DNA of 64,000 bases from assembly GCA_945907065.1 (NCBI GenBank), contig CAMDSC010000001.1, forward strand, positions 33,190 through 97,189. The letters run 5' to 3'. A program made the translations under genes and the position numbers. This document shows positions 24,688-35,146 of the stretch, piece by piece; positions within the stretch are counted from its first letter, which is position 1; each line of letters begins with the position of its first letter. Below the pieces are notes generated by a model. The model searched no databases. It was not told the origin of the DNA and was given only the letters and a program-made list of their open reading frames with translations. Source of the DNA: Chitinophaga pinensis (GTDB lineage: Bacteria > Bacteroidota > Bacteroidia > NS11-12g > UBA9320).

Positions 24688-27600
24688 ATGAAAAATTTAA
24701 TATTTAAATTGTCGCTTATTGCTTGTCTTTTTGGAAGTAATCTAGCCAAAGCTGACCATATTATGGGTTCGGATATTACCTATCGATGCTCTAAAACAAA
24801 TGATAGTATCTTTACTATTATAATAAATTTTTATCGCGATTGCCGCGGGTGTTATGTATTGGGGCAAAGTCCTAAATGCGGAACCAGTGAAGATTGTAAT
24901 TCTTCAGGTACAGTACCTACTGCACTTGCACTTACATGTTCATCTAATTCTGCTAATTTGGGAACAGTAACAATGACGAGAGTGGCAATTGCTGATATTA
25001 CCAAAACCTGTAAAAAAGAAATAAGTAAATGCCAGCAACCTTGTAATGGAAGTTACCCTTATGGTATTGAAAAACATACTTTTGAAGGAACCATAGATTT
25101 GCGAACTGCCATGAAAAATGGATGTTGCATATTTAGAGTTTCTACCGGTAATATTTGTTGCCGAAGTGTATTTATTACTACAGGTCCTTCAGGAGGATTT
25201 TATACCTATCTGGAAATAGATGCCTGCAAAAAACCATGTAATACTTCACCTCAATTAACCAATGATCCAGTTTCAATTCTTTGTTGCAATCAACCCTATT
25301 TTTTTAATAATGGTGCAGTAGATACTGTAAATTTTGATTCATTATCTTATTCATTGGTTACAGCTTGGTCTGGTTCAGGAAGTAAATCAAATTATAGTGG
25401 AGGGTTTTCAGGAGGTTTTCCGATGACTCCTTATTTTCCTACTGGTTGGACAGATAAAACTAAATCCAATCCTAATGCCGACCCTCCAATAGGATTGTTT
25501 ATGGATCCTGAAACCGGTGATTTAATTTTTACCCCAACCGAGTGTGGTCAAGAAGCTGTAGTTGTAATGCAAATAGATGAATGGCGGAAAAATAGCAAAG
25601 GGGTATATGAACATATAGGTCTTACGCGGCGTGATATGCACTTTATTGTTCAAACGTGTCCGTCCAATAATCCTCCTAAAATAACAAATAAAGTATTTAA
25701 ATACAGTGTATGTGCCGGCACCCAATTGTGCTTTGATATTACTACTGAAGATAAACCTTTTGTGCCTCCGCCACCGGCCAAAACTCCAGCACCTGATACG
25801 GTTAACCTTACATGGAACCGTGGTATTCCCGGGGCTACTTTTACCATTAAAAATAATAAAGCCAGAGAAAAGGTAGCCACATTTTGCTGGACTCCTAAAA
25901 AGAATCAGGCCAGCGATTTGCCTTACACCTTTACTGCTACAGCCATTGATGATGCTTGCCCAAAAAATGCTTTAACCACACGTTCGTTTTCCATAGTTGT
26001 TAAACCAATCGCTGAAACCGTTAGAAATATTGACACTTTAATCTGTGGAAAGTATATTTTTGAGAGTAAACCTTACCCTAATTTCAAATATCCGGCTACT
26101 TATTTATGGGACGTGTCCGATTCTAATAATCAATCATTAAACAAAAAATATTATTCGTTTAAAAGTAATAATGCTCTAGCTTCAAATAAACAGAAAGATA
26201 CAATTACCTTTAGAAAAGGCGGAAAGTATATTATTCATCATCGAATAAATAATGTAGTTAACTGCCCTACCGATTATTTTGATACTTTGATTGTTCCGCC
26301 ATTATTAGAAGTTGATTTGGCTCTTGGCCCCGATACATTTGTTTGTGCAGGAACAACTTTAAGACTGGCAGCTAGGGTTGCTCATGGGGTTCCTAATTTT
26401 AAATACAAATGGTTTACGCCAGTTAATTTTGATACGAAAGATTCATTTGACTTTATTGATGTAACCATGAGTACTCATGATTCCACGTTTAGAGTAGAAA
26501 TATCTGATAAAAATAAATGTACTGCTTTTGATACCATAAGCGTGTTTTTAAAAGCAAATCCTAAAGTGGATATGGGTAACGATATCAGAATTTGTTGGTA
26601 TGATAGTATTACCCTTACTCCAAATGCAAAATATGCGTATTGGATAGATTCGAATTTAGGAGATACTTTGCAACAAGGAGATACTTTAATGTGGAAATGG
26701 AAGTATGAAGGTGTTGATTTTGGTACAGATACATTTGCAAGAATTGCCAAAAGAGGAATGTATACTACAAGTGTGACAGATACTCTTGGCTGCACTTGGA
26801 CGGATACTTTAAATCTGTTTGTCAATGATACTTTATATCCTATTGCAGGCCCCGACCAAACTAAATGTTTTAATGATACATTATTGCTTAATGCTTCGGG
26901 GTTAGATACAATAGGGAATGGTAAAATAGGAACTTATTTGTGGTTTCAAGGTTTGCCCAAAACACCCCCATCATTTAGCTCTGCAGAAAAATTAAAATTT
27001 AGAATTAAAACTAGTAATCCCTATTTGTTAGAACTGCAGGTACAAGAAGATACAGTGAAATGCTACGGTTATGATACTGTAAATATTACTGTAAATGCAT
27101 TGCCAATACTTACATTAATTTCACCACAAAAGTATTGTTGTGATAATGGAAATATTTCATTAGGAAGCAGCACTTATGCTACTCCTACTGGAGGAATCTG
27201 GACCTGCAGACAAGATGCATCCGCAATAACCGGAGGTGTATTTGATACTAGAAAGGTTTGTAGCCCAACTCAAGCAGGTGTATTTACATTGATTTATACT
27301 TACACGGATCCTGTAACCTCTTGTATAAATGTAGACAGTACAGTATTTACAATTAATCCACTACCTTCACTTCAATTGGATGGTGGAACTATTTGTCAAA
27401 ATGCTGAAGAAGTTCCGATAAAACCATTTATAAAAGCACCTAACAATTTAAATGCGATGGTAGATGTTCAGTTCCGTTTGCTTCAAGGGATATCAAAGAC
27501 AGGCGGAGGGGTAGTTTCATTAAATGATATTGTTTATGATAAAGATCCTGGATTAGCATATGATTTTAGATTAATTGTTAGTAAAAGTATTATTGATCTT

Positions 27601-29355
27601 AAAGGAAAGAATAAAGATTCAATAAAATTGGAGATTACAATAATGAACGGAGATGGTTGCTCCAATAAAGATACAGCTTGGTTTTATATAATTGGCGTGC
27701 CAGCAATTACTTTTAATGCATTCCCTGATTTATGTATCGATGAAGGTATTGTAAATTTATCAACCATTAGCAATACTCAGCCTTTAACTGGTAAATGGAG
27801 TGTTATTGACAGTTCGGGGACTAAAGCCAAAGCCTTTTTACAGATTGGTTTGGATAATAATAATGGTGATACTTTAAATACAAATAAGCTTAGTACGCAA
27901 AATGGACCAGGTTTGTATAAGCTTCGCTATATAGATGTATCGACGGGCTGTTATATTAAACGTGACACCGTAATTCGAATTAATCCGCTACCGAAAGTAA
28001 ATATTAGTATTAATCCAACAGGTGATAAAGGTAAGTTTTGCGAAATAGACCCTGATGTAACACTTATTGCTAATCCATCGGGTGGTATTTGGACAAGTTC
28101 AGTGGCTGGAGTAATTAGTGGAGGAGTATTTAAGCCAAGTAAAGTACCTCCTGCCGAACGTGATAAAAATATTATTCTTACATACACTTATATTCATCCT
28201 ACCACAAAATGTGATACTTCGAAATCACTCCAAGTCTATGTTCAAAGTGCCCCAACTATAGATATTATAACACCTGATATTGAGCAATGTAGAACTAATA
28301 ATATGCAATTTACATTGACTGCTGATTATAAATTTACAAGTAAAATAAGTTGGGTGCATAGTGCAGGAATTGATAGAGGCTATTTTGATAATAATTTACA
28401 ATTAACCAATGTCAATCCTACAGTTTATCATTTGAACGCCCGAAGTGATAGTTCTACAAATTTATTAATTACTGCGTTTACTGAAGCCGAAGGAGTTTGT
28501 CCGTTTGCTCAAGATTTTATGACAATTACAATTAATCCAAAACCACATGGAAGTATATCTGTGGATGCTCCTGATGGATGCGTACCTCATACAGCCAACT
28601 TTACTTTAAATATTAATAATGGTGTAGATCCATCAAAAGCCAACATTACCTGGAAATTTGGTGATGGCGATTCTTCAAAAATTCAAAATCCGACTCATAC
28701 ATATACCAAAGCTGCAACCAATTCGGTGACACTAAAAATCGTAAGTGATAAAGGATGTGATACTACTTTAGGGCCAATGGTAGTGGATGTATATCCAATA
28801 CCTGTAGCAGATTTTGTTCCAAATCCTAATAATAGTACAACGGCAGCTTTACCTCGATTTAGATTTACAGATAAAAGCAGCATTACCCTTAATAATAAAA
28901 TAACCAATCATATATGGGATTTTGGCGACCTTAATATAGATACAGATACATCCACTCAGACAAATCCGGAGTACTATTACACAAGTGATACTGGAACGTA
29001 TTATGTAACTTTAATTGTTGAATCGGAACACGGATGTAAAGACACAGTGGTTAAGCCTGTTATAATTGGACCAGATATTTTAGTATATATTCCTACTGTT
29101 TTTTCACCAGACGGAGCCGGTCCATTAAAAAATGATAAATTTTGGGTTGAAGTTAGTGGTTATGATACCTATCAGATTTTAATATTTAACCGATGGGGAG
29201 AAAAGCTTTATGAATCTCATAAACTTGAGGAGCCTTGGGATGGAAAGTATAAAGGAGAATTAGTTCAAATGGATGCTTATGTGTATGAGGTGAGAGTAAC
29301 TAGTTTTAGTAAAAAATTATACAAATATTCAGGAACTGTTGTTTTGATTAGATAA
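24688..29355 (+). CDS. Giant cysteine-rich surface protein with PKD domains and CHU_C (gliding-motility-associated) C-terminus
   Basis: 1555 residues from ATG 24688, which starts a clean signal peptide (MKNLIFKLSLIACLFGSNLA); an upstream frame to 24616 begins with TTG and would bury it. The N-terminal about 220 residues are very cysteine-rich, starting HIMGSDITYRC and containing FYRDCRGC, a recurrent Bacteroidetes opening. Many Ig/PKD-like beta modules follow; a clear PKD domain has ITWKFGDGDSS at about 1330 and another IWDFGDLN. The last about 90 residues (VFSPDGAGPLKNDKFWV... IFNRWGEKLYE... AYVYEVRV) are a gliding-motility-associated CHU_C domain, a T9SS type B signal. A cell-surface adhesin or structural role is inference. 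Confidence 0.88.
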   Translation: MKNLIFKLSLIACLFGSNLAKADHIMGSDITYRCSKTNDSIFTIIINFYRDCRGCYVLGQSPKCGTSEDCNSSGTVPTALALTCSSNSANLGTVTMTRVAIADITKTCKKEISKCQQPCNGSYPYGIEKHTFEGTIDLRTAMKNGCCIFRVSTGNICCRSVFITTGPSGGFYTYLEIDACKKPCNTSPQLTNDPVSILCCNQPYFFNNGAVDTVNFDSLSYSLVTAWSGSGSKSNYSGGFSGGFPMTPYFPTGWTDKTKSNPNADPPIGLFMDPETGDLIFTPTECGQEAVVVMQIDEWRKNSKGVYEHIGLTRRDMHFIVQTCPSNNPPKITNKVFKYSVCAGTQLCFDITTEDKPFVPPPPAKTPAPDTVNLTWNRGIPGATFTIKNNKAREKVATFCWTPKKNQASDLPYTFTATAIDDACPKNALTTRSFSIVVKPIAETVRNIDTLICGKYIFESKPYPNFKYPATYLWDVSDSNNQSLNKKYYSFKSNNALASNKQKDTITFRKGGKYIIHHRINNVVNCPTDYFDTLIVPPLLEVDLALGPDTFVCAGTTLRLAARVAHGVPNFKYKWFTPVNFDTKDSFDFIDVTMSTHDSTFRVEISDKNKCTAFDTISVFLKANPKVDMGNDIRICWYDSITLTPNAKYAYWIDSNLGDTLQQGDTLMWKWKYEGVDFGTDTFARIAKRGMYTTSVTDTLGCTWTDTLNLFVNDTLYPIAGPDQTKCFNDTLLLNASGLDTIGNGKIGTYLWFQGLPKTPPSFSSAEKLKFRIKTSNPYLLELQVQEDTVKCYGYDTVNITVNALPILTLISPQKYCCDNGNISLGSSTYATPTGGIWTCRQDASAITGGVFDTRKVCSPTQAGVFTLIYTYTDPVTSCINVDSTVFTINPLPSLQLDGGTICQNAEEVPIKPFIKAPNNLNAMVDVQFRLLQGISKTGGGVVSLNDIVYDKDPGLAYDFRLIVSKSIIDLKGKNKDSIKLEITIMNGDGCSNKDTAWFYIIGVPAITFNAFPDLCIDEGIVNLSTISNTQPLTGKWSVIDSSGTKAKAFLQIGLDNNNGDTLNTNKLSTQNGPGLYKLRYIDVSTGCYIKRDTVIRINPLPKVNISINPTGDKGKFCEIDPDVTLIANPSGGIWTSSVAGVISGGVFKPSKVPPAERDKNIILTYTYIHPTTKCDTSKSLQVYVQSAPTIDIITPDIEQCRTNNMQFTLTADYKFTSKISWVHSAGIDRGYFDNNLQLTNVNPTVYHLNARSDSSTNLLITAFTEAEGVCPFAQDFMTITINPKPHGSISVDAPDGCVPHTANFTLNINNGVDPSKANITWKFGDGDSSKIQNPTHTYTKAATNSVTLKIVSDKGCDTTLGPMVVDVYPIPVADFVPNPNNSTTAALPRFRFTDKSSITLNNKITNHIWDFGDLNIDTDTSTQTNPEYYYTSDTGTYYVTLIVESEHGCKDTVVKPVIIGPDILVYIPTVFSPDGAGPLKNDKFWVEVSGYDTYQILIFNRWGEKLYESHKLEEPWDGKYKGELVQMDAYVYEVRVTSFSKKLYKYSGTVVLIR

Positions 29356-29386
29356 TTTTTAGTTTTCAGAAAAATTTTATAATATT

Positions 29387-30007
29387 TTGAATAATATTCT
29401 ACTCCCTTTTTTCTCAGGTATTGGAATGGGAGTAATTCTTGGTTTTGGATTTGGTACTGTCTTTTTTGCTTTAATACAAAATAGCATCAAGCATGGATTT
29501 AGAAAGGGATTAGATATTGCAACAGGTGTAGTTCTTAGTGATATACTTATTATTTCACTCATATTATTTGGCTCACAATATCTTGATGAGATAGATAGAT
29601 ATAAAGATGTGATAAAATACTCTGGTGGAATTCTTTTGATAGGATTAGGAATATATCAATTTGTTCCTCAAAAACCGAGGATGGATAAAAATGGTGAGGT
29701 AATTGGAAAAGCTAGTTATTTGTATATTACCAAAGGTTTCTTTCTCAATTTTATGAATCCCATAAATTTTGTAGCTTGGCTAACCATTCAGATTCAATTA
29801 AAAGGTGTATATATGTACAATGCTATACAGTCTATATACTTTTTTACAGGTTCAATTATTGCAATATTTACTATTGAAGTTATTTTAAGCAAAATGGCTC
29901 ATCATATTGGAAAAAAATTGAGTGAGAGAGTAATTAAGGTGGTGAACTATACCGCAGGGTATATTTTTATTATAATTGGAATTGTATTGATTTTTAAGAA
30001 AATTTAG
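29387..30007 (+). CDS. LysE family transporter
   Basis: 206 residues with about six transmembrane helices. The N-terminal [20 protein letters not shown] and the [16 protein letters not shown] segment are LysE/RhtB signatures. The family exports amino acids or related metabolites. TTG at 29387 is taken as start because it gives the complete first helix; the next ATG at 29426 would cut it. Its end overlaps the end of the converging pyrH by four bases (30004-30007). Confidence 0.82.
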   Translation: MNNILLPFFSGIGMGVILGFGFGTVFFALIQNSIKHGFRKGLDIATGVVLSDILIISLILFGSQYLDEIDRYKDVIKYSGGILLIGLGIYQFVPQKPRMDKNGEVIGKASYLYITKGFFLNFMNPINFVAWLTIQIQLKGVYMYNAIQSIYFFTGSIIAIFTIEVILSKMAHHIGKKLSERVIKVVNYTAGYIFIIIGIVLIFKKI

Positions 30008-30717
30008 CCTGCCGTTACTAATGTACCGATGGCTTTTCCATTAATCAGTTCTAAAAGATTGCCATTTTTGTTCATATCAAAAACAATAATTGGTAAATTG
30101 TTTTCCTTACAAAGCGTAATAGCTGTTAGGTCCATAACATTCAAGCCTCTCTTATAAACTTCTGAGAAAGTAATGGTATCAAATTTCACAGCAGAAGAAT
30201 CTTTTTCAGGGTCGGATGTATATATTCCATCCACTCGTGTACCCTTTAAAATAACATCAGCTTCTATTTCTACCGCTCTTAATGACGCTGCAGTATCAGT
30301 AGTGAAGTAAGGATTGCCGGTGCCTGCTCCGAAAATAACGACGCGGCCCTTTTCCAAATGTCGTATAGCTCTTCTTCGTATAAATGGTTCACAGATTTGT
30401 TCCATTTTTATAGCGGAGAGAAGCCTTGTTTTTAGTCCGTATTTTTCTAAAGTTCCTTGCAAAGCCATTGCGTTAATAACAGTAGCAAGCATTCCCATAT
30501 AATCACCTTGGGCTCTATCAACCAAACCGCCTTGAACGCCTTGAACACCTCTAAAAATATTACCACCACCAATTACAATAGCTACTTGAACACCTGTATC
30601 GATGGCGTTTTTAATCTCAAGGGCATACTGCTCCAATATGTTGGAATCAATACCAAATTCTTTGGTTCCCATTAAAGATTCGCCACTTAGTTTTAATAAA
30701 ATCCTTTGGTATTTCAT
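30004..30717 (-). CDS. pyrH: UMP kinase
   Basis: 237 residues from the ATG at 30717 ([17 protein letters not shown]), the conserved UMP kinase start; a frame to 30756 is an extension. [22 protein letters not shown] and [15 protein letters not shown] are amino-acid-kinase motifs of the family. It phosphorylates UMP to UDP. Last gene after tsf, but a hairpin terminator lies between them, so pyrH may have separate or read-through transcription. Confidence 0.95.
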   Translation of the reverse strand: MKYQRILLKLSGESLMGTKEFGIDSNILEQYALEIKNAIDTGVQVAIVIGGGNIFRGVQGVQGGLVDRAQGDYMGMLATVINAMALQGTLEKYGLKTRLLSAIKMEQICEPFIRRRAIRHLEKGRVVIFGAGTGNPYFTTDTAASLRAVEIEADVILKGTRVDGIYTSDPEKDSSAVKFDTITFSEVYKRGLNVMDLTAITLCKENNLPIIVFDMNKNGNLLELINGKAIGTLVTAG

Positions 30718-30802
30718 CTGTTTGTTATTTGTGGTTATTATACTATCAATCTGCAAATTTCAAGATTGACATTTGTTATTGCAAATGTAAAGGCATTTCA
30801 AA

Positions 30803-30833
30803 AAAAAAGAGAAACTTAATGTTTCTCTTTTTT
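30803..30833 (-). terminator. Terminator after tsf
   Basis: AAAAAAGAGAAAC and GTTTCTCTTTTTT form a perfect 13-bp stem with a five-base loop, just downstream of the tsf stop on the minus strand. It is symmetric and could act in both directions. Confidence 0.75.
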
Positions 30834-30839
30834 AATTTT

Positions 30840-31667
30840 TTAAGCTCCTAACTGAATTCGCTTGAATTTAGTAACCGTGAGACCTTTCTCAATATCATTC
30901 AGCATTTGGCTGATAGTTTTGGAACTATCTTTTACAAAATCCTGATTTAATAAAGTTGAATCTTTATAAAATTTATTCAACTTACCTAATGCAATTTTTT
31001 CAAGCATAGCTTCAGGCTTACCTTCAGCTGCAGCTTGTGCTTTACCTATTTCTATTTCTCTATCAATAATACTTTGAGAAACATCATTTTTATCTAAAGC
31101 TACCGGTGACATTGCTGCTATCTGCATAGCTACATCTTTTCCAGCTTCTTCAATTTTATCACCAGTGCTTGACATTGCTACCAAAACACCAATTTTATTT
31201 CCAGCGTGAATATAATTTATTATTAAGTTTCCTTCTACAAAATCGTAAACGGTAACATCTATTTTTTCGCCTATTTTACCAATATAATCCAAAAGTTTTT
31301 CGCTAATTGTTTTACCGTCTAATGTAAGTTCCTTTAGCGCTTCAATAGATGCTGGCTTGCTGATTAATGCAACTTGTGCAATATCATTTGCGAATTTTAT
31401 GAAATCCTCATTTTTAGCAACGAAATCGGTTTCACAATTTAAACGGATAACAACTCCTGTCTTTTTATCATTTGAAGCAATGGCTATAACGGCTCCTTCG
31501 GCTGCATCACGGTCGGCACGATTTGCCGATACTTTGGCGCCTTTTTTTCTAAGAAAATCGATTGCTTGCTCCATGTCACCATTGGTTTCTTGCAATGCTT
31601 TTTTGCAATCCATCATCCCGGCTCCAGTTGCTTGTCTTAATTCATTTACTGCTGATGCTGTAATCAT
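30840..31667 (-). CDS. tsf: Elongation factor Ts
   Basis: 275 residues. N-terminal UBA-like domain with LRQATGAGMMDCKKAL, then the core dimerisation domain containing LNCETDFVAKNEDF. It is the guanine-nucleotide exchange factor for EF-Tu. It follows rpsB directly (five bases between), the widespread rpsB-tsf pair. Confidence 0.97.
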   Translation of the reverse strand: MITASAVNELRQATGAGMMDCKKALQETNGDMEQAIDFLRKKGAKVSANRADRDAAEGAVIAIASNDKKTGVVIRLNCETDFVAKNEDFIKFANDIAQVALISKPASIEALKELTLDGKTISEKLLDYIGKIGEKIDVTVYDFVEGNLIINYIHAGNKIGVLVAMSSTGDKIEEAGKDVAMQIAAMSPVALDKNDVSQSIIDREIEIGKAQAAAEGKPEAMLEKIALGKLNKFYKDSTLLNQDFVKDSSKTISQMLNDIEKGLTVTKFKRIQLGA

Positions 31668-31672
31668 TGGTA

Positions 31673-32416
31673 TTAAATAGTTTCTGCTACGTCTGTTTTA
31701 ACTTCTACTTCTTCTTTATCGGCCTTATCCTTACGTTCCTGCATTCCTTCAATTATCGCATTTGAAAATTCGCGGGTAATTAAAAAAACTGATTTTGCAG
31801 CATCGTCATTGGCTGGTATTGGGTAATCAACTTTTGATGGGTCGCTATTGGTATCTACAATTGCAAAAATTGGAATGTTCAATTTTTGTGCTTCTGATAC
31901 CGCAAGGTGTTCACGTTTTGAGTCTACTATGAATAAGGCAGATGGCAAACGGTTTAAGTCTGCAATTCCTCCTAATAGTTTTTCAAGTTTTATCTTTTCA
32001 CGATCAATCATTAATCGTTCACGTTTTGAAATGTTTAGGTAAGTTCCATCTTGCGACATTTTTTCAAAGTTTTGCATTTTTTTGATGGATTTGCGAACAG
32101 TTGCAAAGTTGGTAAGCATTCCACCTAACCAACGCTCAGTAACAAAAGGCATATTTACGCGTTTTGCTTCCTCGGCTACAAGTTCTTTTGCTTGCTTTTT
32201 AGTGGCAACAAACAATACTTTTTTGCCTGATTTTACTATGTTTTTGATGGCAGATTTGGCATCATCCAATTTTGAAATAGTTTTATTTAAATCAATAAGG
32301 TGAATACCGTTTTCTTCCATTAATATAAATGGAGCCATTTTTGGGTTCCATTTGCGGGTAAGATGTCCAAAATGAACTCCGGCTTCCAATAATTCTTTTG
32401 TTGTAAGATTTGACAT
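31673..32416 (-). CDS. rpsB: 30S ribosomal protein S2
   Basis: 247 residues from the ATG at 32416 (MSNLTTKELLEAGVHFGHLTRKWNP); an upstream in-frame start would overlap rpsI. It has the S2 signatures HFGHLTRKWNPKM and FVTERWLGGMLTNF, with an acidic tail. Part of rplM-rpsI-rpsB-tsf, 16 bases after rpsI. Confidence 0.97.
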   Translation of the reverse strand: MSNLTTKELLEAGVHFGHLTRKWNPKMAPFILMEENGIHLIDLNKTISKLDDAKSAIKNIVKSGKKVLFVATKKQAKELVAEEAKRVNMPFVTERWLGGMLTNFATVRKSIKKMQNFEKMSQDGTYLNISKRERLMIDREKIKLEKLLGGIADLNRLPSALFIVDSKREHLAVSEAQKLNIPIFAIVDTNSDPSKVDYPIPANDDAAKSVFLITREFSNAIIEGMQERKDKADKEEVEVKTDVAETI

Positions 32417-32432
32417 GAATTGTATAAAAATA

Positions 32433-32822
32433 TTAACGTTTACTGAACTGGAATTTCTTTCTCGCTTTTTTCTGTCCTGGTTTTTTTCTCTCAACCATTC
32501 TTGAGTCACGAGTCATTAAGCCATTAGCTCTCAAAAGAGGCTTGTTGGTTTCTTCATCTACCAATACTAAGGCTTTGGCAATACCCAAACGTAACGCTTC
32601 GGCCTGACCATGGTATCCACCACCATCTATATTAGCTTTTACATCGTATTGACCTGCAACATTACAAATTGTAAAAGGCAGATTTACATCGTAAAGCTGA
32701 GCAGTGGATGGGAAATAAGCAGATATTTCTTTCCCGTTTACTATTATAGAGCCTGTACCTGCAGTCATATAAACTCTGGCTACGGCTGTTTTTCTTCTTC
32801 CTGATGTGTTTAAAACTTCCAT
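32433..32822 (-). CDS. rpsI: 30S ribosomal protein S9
   Basis: 129 residues. GRRKTAVARVYM at the start and the basic C-terminal tail KKPGQKKARKKFQFSKR that reaches the P-site tRNA are typical. It follows rplM by ten bases, the conserved rplM-rpsI pair. Confidence 0.97.
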   Translation of the reverse strand: MEVLNTSGRRKTAVARVYMTAGTGSIIVNGKEISAYFPSTAQLYDVNLPFTICNVAGQYDVKANIDGGGYHGQAEALRLGIAKALVLVDEETNKPLLRANGLMTRDSRMVERKKPGQKKARKKFQFSKR

Positions 32823-32832
32823 CTATAATTAT

Positions 32833-33276
32833 TTAAAATTCTAAAATTTCTGGTTTTTGAGCCTGATGAGGATGCTCGTTTCCGGCATAAACAAAAAGGT
32901 TGTGAAAGATGGCACGGCCCAATTTGTTTTTTGGCAACATACCTTTTACTGCTTTTTCTACCAAAGCTTCTGGTTTTTTTGCAACTAAATTTCTGGCACT
33001 TATAAATTTTTGTCCACCCGGGTAACCTGAATATGAAACATATTCTTTAGTTGTCATTTTATCTCTACTCAATGCTACTTTTTCTGCATTAAGTACAATA
33101 ACATTATCCCCACAATCCATGTGTGGAGTAAAGTCGGGCTTATTTTTGCCACGAATAACTTTGGCTATTGATGAGCTTAGGCGGCCAAGGGTTTTTCCTT
33201 CGGCATCTACCACAAACCAACGCTTATTTACCGTTGCTTTATTGGCTGATATGGTTTTGTATGACAGTGCGTCCAT
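32833..33276 (-). CDS. rplM: 50S ribosomal protein L13
   Basis: 147 residues with DAEGKTLGRLSSSIAKVIRGK, and the GMLPKNKLGRAIF segment of L13. First gene of the minus-strand ribosomal run. A complete promoter-like sequence lies 36 bases upstream. The 275-base gap behind it to the DUF1501 gene holds this promoter and that gene's terminator; I see no other gene there. Confidence 0.97.
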   Translation of the reverse strand: MDALSYKTISANKATVNKRWFVVDAEGKTLGRLSSSIAKVIRGKNKPDFTPHMDCGDNVIVLNAEKVALSRDKMTTKEYVSYSGYPGGQKFISARNLVAKKPEALVEKAVKGMLPKNKLGRAIFHNLFVYAGNEHPHQAQKPEILEF

Positions 33277-33311
33277 TCCAGTATGATTTTATTAAATTTC
33301 TTTAAGGGCTG

Positions 33312-33342
33312 CAAAAGTATGTATATATTTTATAAAATTCAA
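33312..33342 (-). promoter_or_regulatory. Promoter of rplM-rpsI-rpsB-tsf
   Basis: On the minus strand TTG (33342-33340), a 20-base spacer, then TACTTTTG (33319-33312) fits the Bacteroidetes TTG-N17..23-TAnnTTTG consensus exactly. It lies 36 bases before the rplM ATG. Confidence 0.7.
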
Positions 33343-33503
33343 GCCTGTTTTGAAAAGTATTTTAAAAAGATTTCTATACTATTGATTTATGTTAAATGCA
33401 GCAGTTAATCTGATTTTTGTAATTCTAATTTTAGGAATGTGAATTGATATAATAATAGCTAGAAAAAGGTCAAATTATATTACTTAAAGAACCTGTTTAA
33501 TGG

Positions 33504-33535
33504 AAAAACGGAACACTTTTAAGTATTCCGTTTTT
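33504..33535 (-). terminator. Terminator after the DUF1501 gene
   Basis: AAAAACGGAACACTT and AAGTATTCCGTTTTT form a 15-bp stem with one wobble pair and a two-base spacer, flanked by A and T runs. It is 17 bases beyond the DUF1501 stop. Confidence 0.8.
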
Positions 33536-33551
33536 TAGTTATAACAAGTAT

Positions 33552-35135
33552 TTACTTTTTTAGCATTACACCATTCGCCCTGCTCGAACCGCTAATAATA
33601 CTGTAGTAATAATTTCCAGATGCCAGATTATGAGCCTCAAATAGTATTTCATAAGTGCCAGATGGAAGCACTTTATTAACCAATGTAGCAACTTCATTTC
33701 CTAAGGCATCAAATACTTTAAGTTGAGTTAAACCTCCGCTTGTTTGAATTTTTATAGTGGTACTATTTTCAAAAGGATTAGGATAATTATCAACTAATGA
33801 TATTATAGCAGCTTCACTGTTTTTAATGTCTGTTGTGGATTTAAAGATTGGAAGGGTGTCAATATCTTTTAGTAATACACCGGCAGCTTCAATTTTGGTA
33901 AGGCCAAACCACTGCTGCAGTATGGAGGTATAGATTTGTCGGAAGTCGTATTGATAATTAACATTATCTGCTGCACCTACAGTGCTTGGTATAGTTGGGT
34001 TAGCTCCAATTAAAGTATTGTTTACACTAGTGCCAAAAACAAAAGAGGGACCTGCCGCTCCATGGTCTGTTCCCAAGCTGGCATTTGAAACTATTCTTCG
34101 TCCAAATTCAGAATAGGTCATACCTGCTACTCGATCGGCTACACCCAATTTTTTACAATCATCTAAAAAAGCACTTATACCTACCGAAACTTTGCTCCAC
34201 AAGTCAGCATGGGCTCCTGTTTCGGTTCCTCCAGTTGTATTTACTTGATTGGAATGGGTATCAAATCCTCCCAAGCTAACCATGTAGATTTTTGTTTTTA
34301 GCCCTCCGGCAATCAGTCTGGCTACTATTTTTAATTGGTCGGATAAGGAATTTTTTGCAGTAGTATCCGCATACATTGTTGATTTTGTAGCTACAGAATT
34401 ATAAGCTGCTTTAATACTATCAGCATATTTGTCAGATTGTTGGGCAATAAGGCGGATGTATGCTAATTCTTTTTCGGAAGGAGTTGTCGGATTAGGGTTA
34501 ACAACACTGTCTACAAAGTTATAAAAAGCAGTTGGGTCGCTAATGGCCATACCCATATTTATTTCGGGGCCTTGAAGGGCTTGCGAAACTACACCGCCTA
34601 TAGATATTGCCAGTGGATCAGGCATATCAGTATTTGGATAATTGGTTGGAAATCCTGGATAGGCATCTTCTAAATAACGACCTATCCAACCGGAGTTCAT
34701 GTATTGGCTGCTGTCAGATCCAGATAACCAAATATCTGTAGCCCTAAAATGCGAAAAATTTGGACTTGGGTAACCAACAGCCTGAATAATGTTTAAACTA
34801 CTTTCATTATTAAATAGGTTTAACATTCCTGTCATAGCAGGATGCAAACCTGTTTTGTCAAAACCTTTTAATTTTGGAACCTTGCTTTCGGTAATCATAA
34901 TATTAGCCCGGGCATTGGAAAGGTTAGTGTATTGGTCTAATGGAATCAATGTATTTAGCCCGTCATTTCCCCCATTTAATTGAACCAATACTAACACCTT
35001 ATTATTAATTGAAGCCTTGGCTGCCAACAATTGCAAGAGTGGTGAATTGCCATAACTGCGAAATGACAATCCATTTATAAACACCGGAAGTAAAGCCACG
35101 GGTGCTGTTCGTTTTATGAATGATCTTCTTTTCAT
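33552..35135 (-). CDS. DUF1501 protein with Tat-like signal and T9SS type A sorting domain
   Basis: 527 residues. The N-terminus MKRRSFIKRTAPVALLPVF is a twin-arginine-type signal. The DUF1501 body shows VLVQLNGGNDGLNTLIP near residue 50 and the MTYSEFGRRI motif. The last about 80 residues (NYPNPFENSTTIKI, LKVFDALGNEVATL, GTYEILF, GNYYYSI) are a T9SS type A sorting domain. It lies 11 bases after the DUF1800 gene; the two families are regular neighbours and are thought to be exported partners of unknown activity. Confidence 0.9.
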   Translation of the reverse strand: MKRRSFIKRTAPVALLPVFINGLSFRSYGNSPLLQLLAAKASINNKVLVLVQLNGGNDGLNTLIPLDQYTNLSNARANIMITESKVPKLKGFDKTGLHPAMTGMLNLFNNESSLNIIQAVGYPSPNFSHFRATDIWLSGSDSSQYMNSGWIGRYLEDAYPGFPTNYPNTDMPDPLAISIGGVVSQALQGPEINMGMAISDPTAFYNFVDSVVNPNPTTPSEKELAYIRLIAQQSDKYADSIKAAYNSVATKSTMYADTTAKNSLSDQLKIVARLIAGGLKTKIYMVSLGGFDTHSNQVNTTGGTETGAHADLWSKVSVGISAFLDDCKKLGVADRVAGMTYSEFGRRIVSNASLGTDHGAAGPSFVFGTSVNNTLIGANPTIPSTVGAADNVNYQYDFRQIYTSILQQWFGLTKIEAAGVLLKDIDTLPIFKSTTDIKNSEAAIISLVDNYPNPFENSTTIKIQTSGGLTQLKVFDALGNEVATLVNKVLPSGTYEILFEAHNLASGNYYYSIISGSSRANGVMLKK

Positions 35136-35146
35136 TTGTTTAAAGT

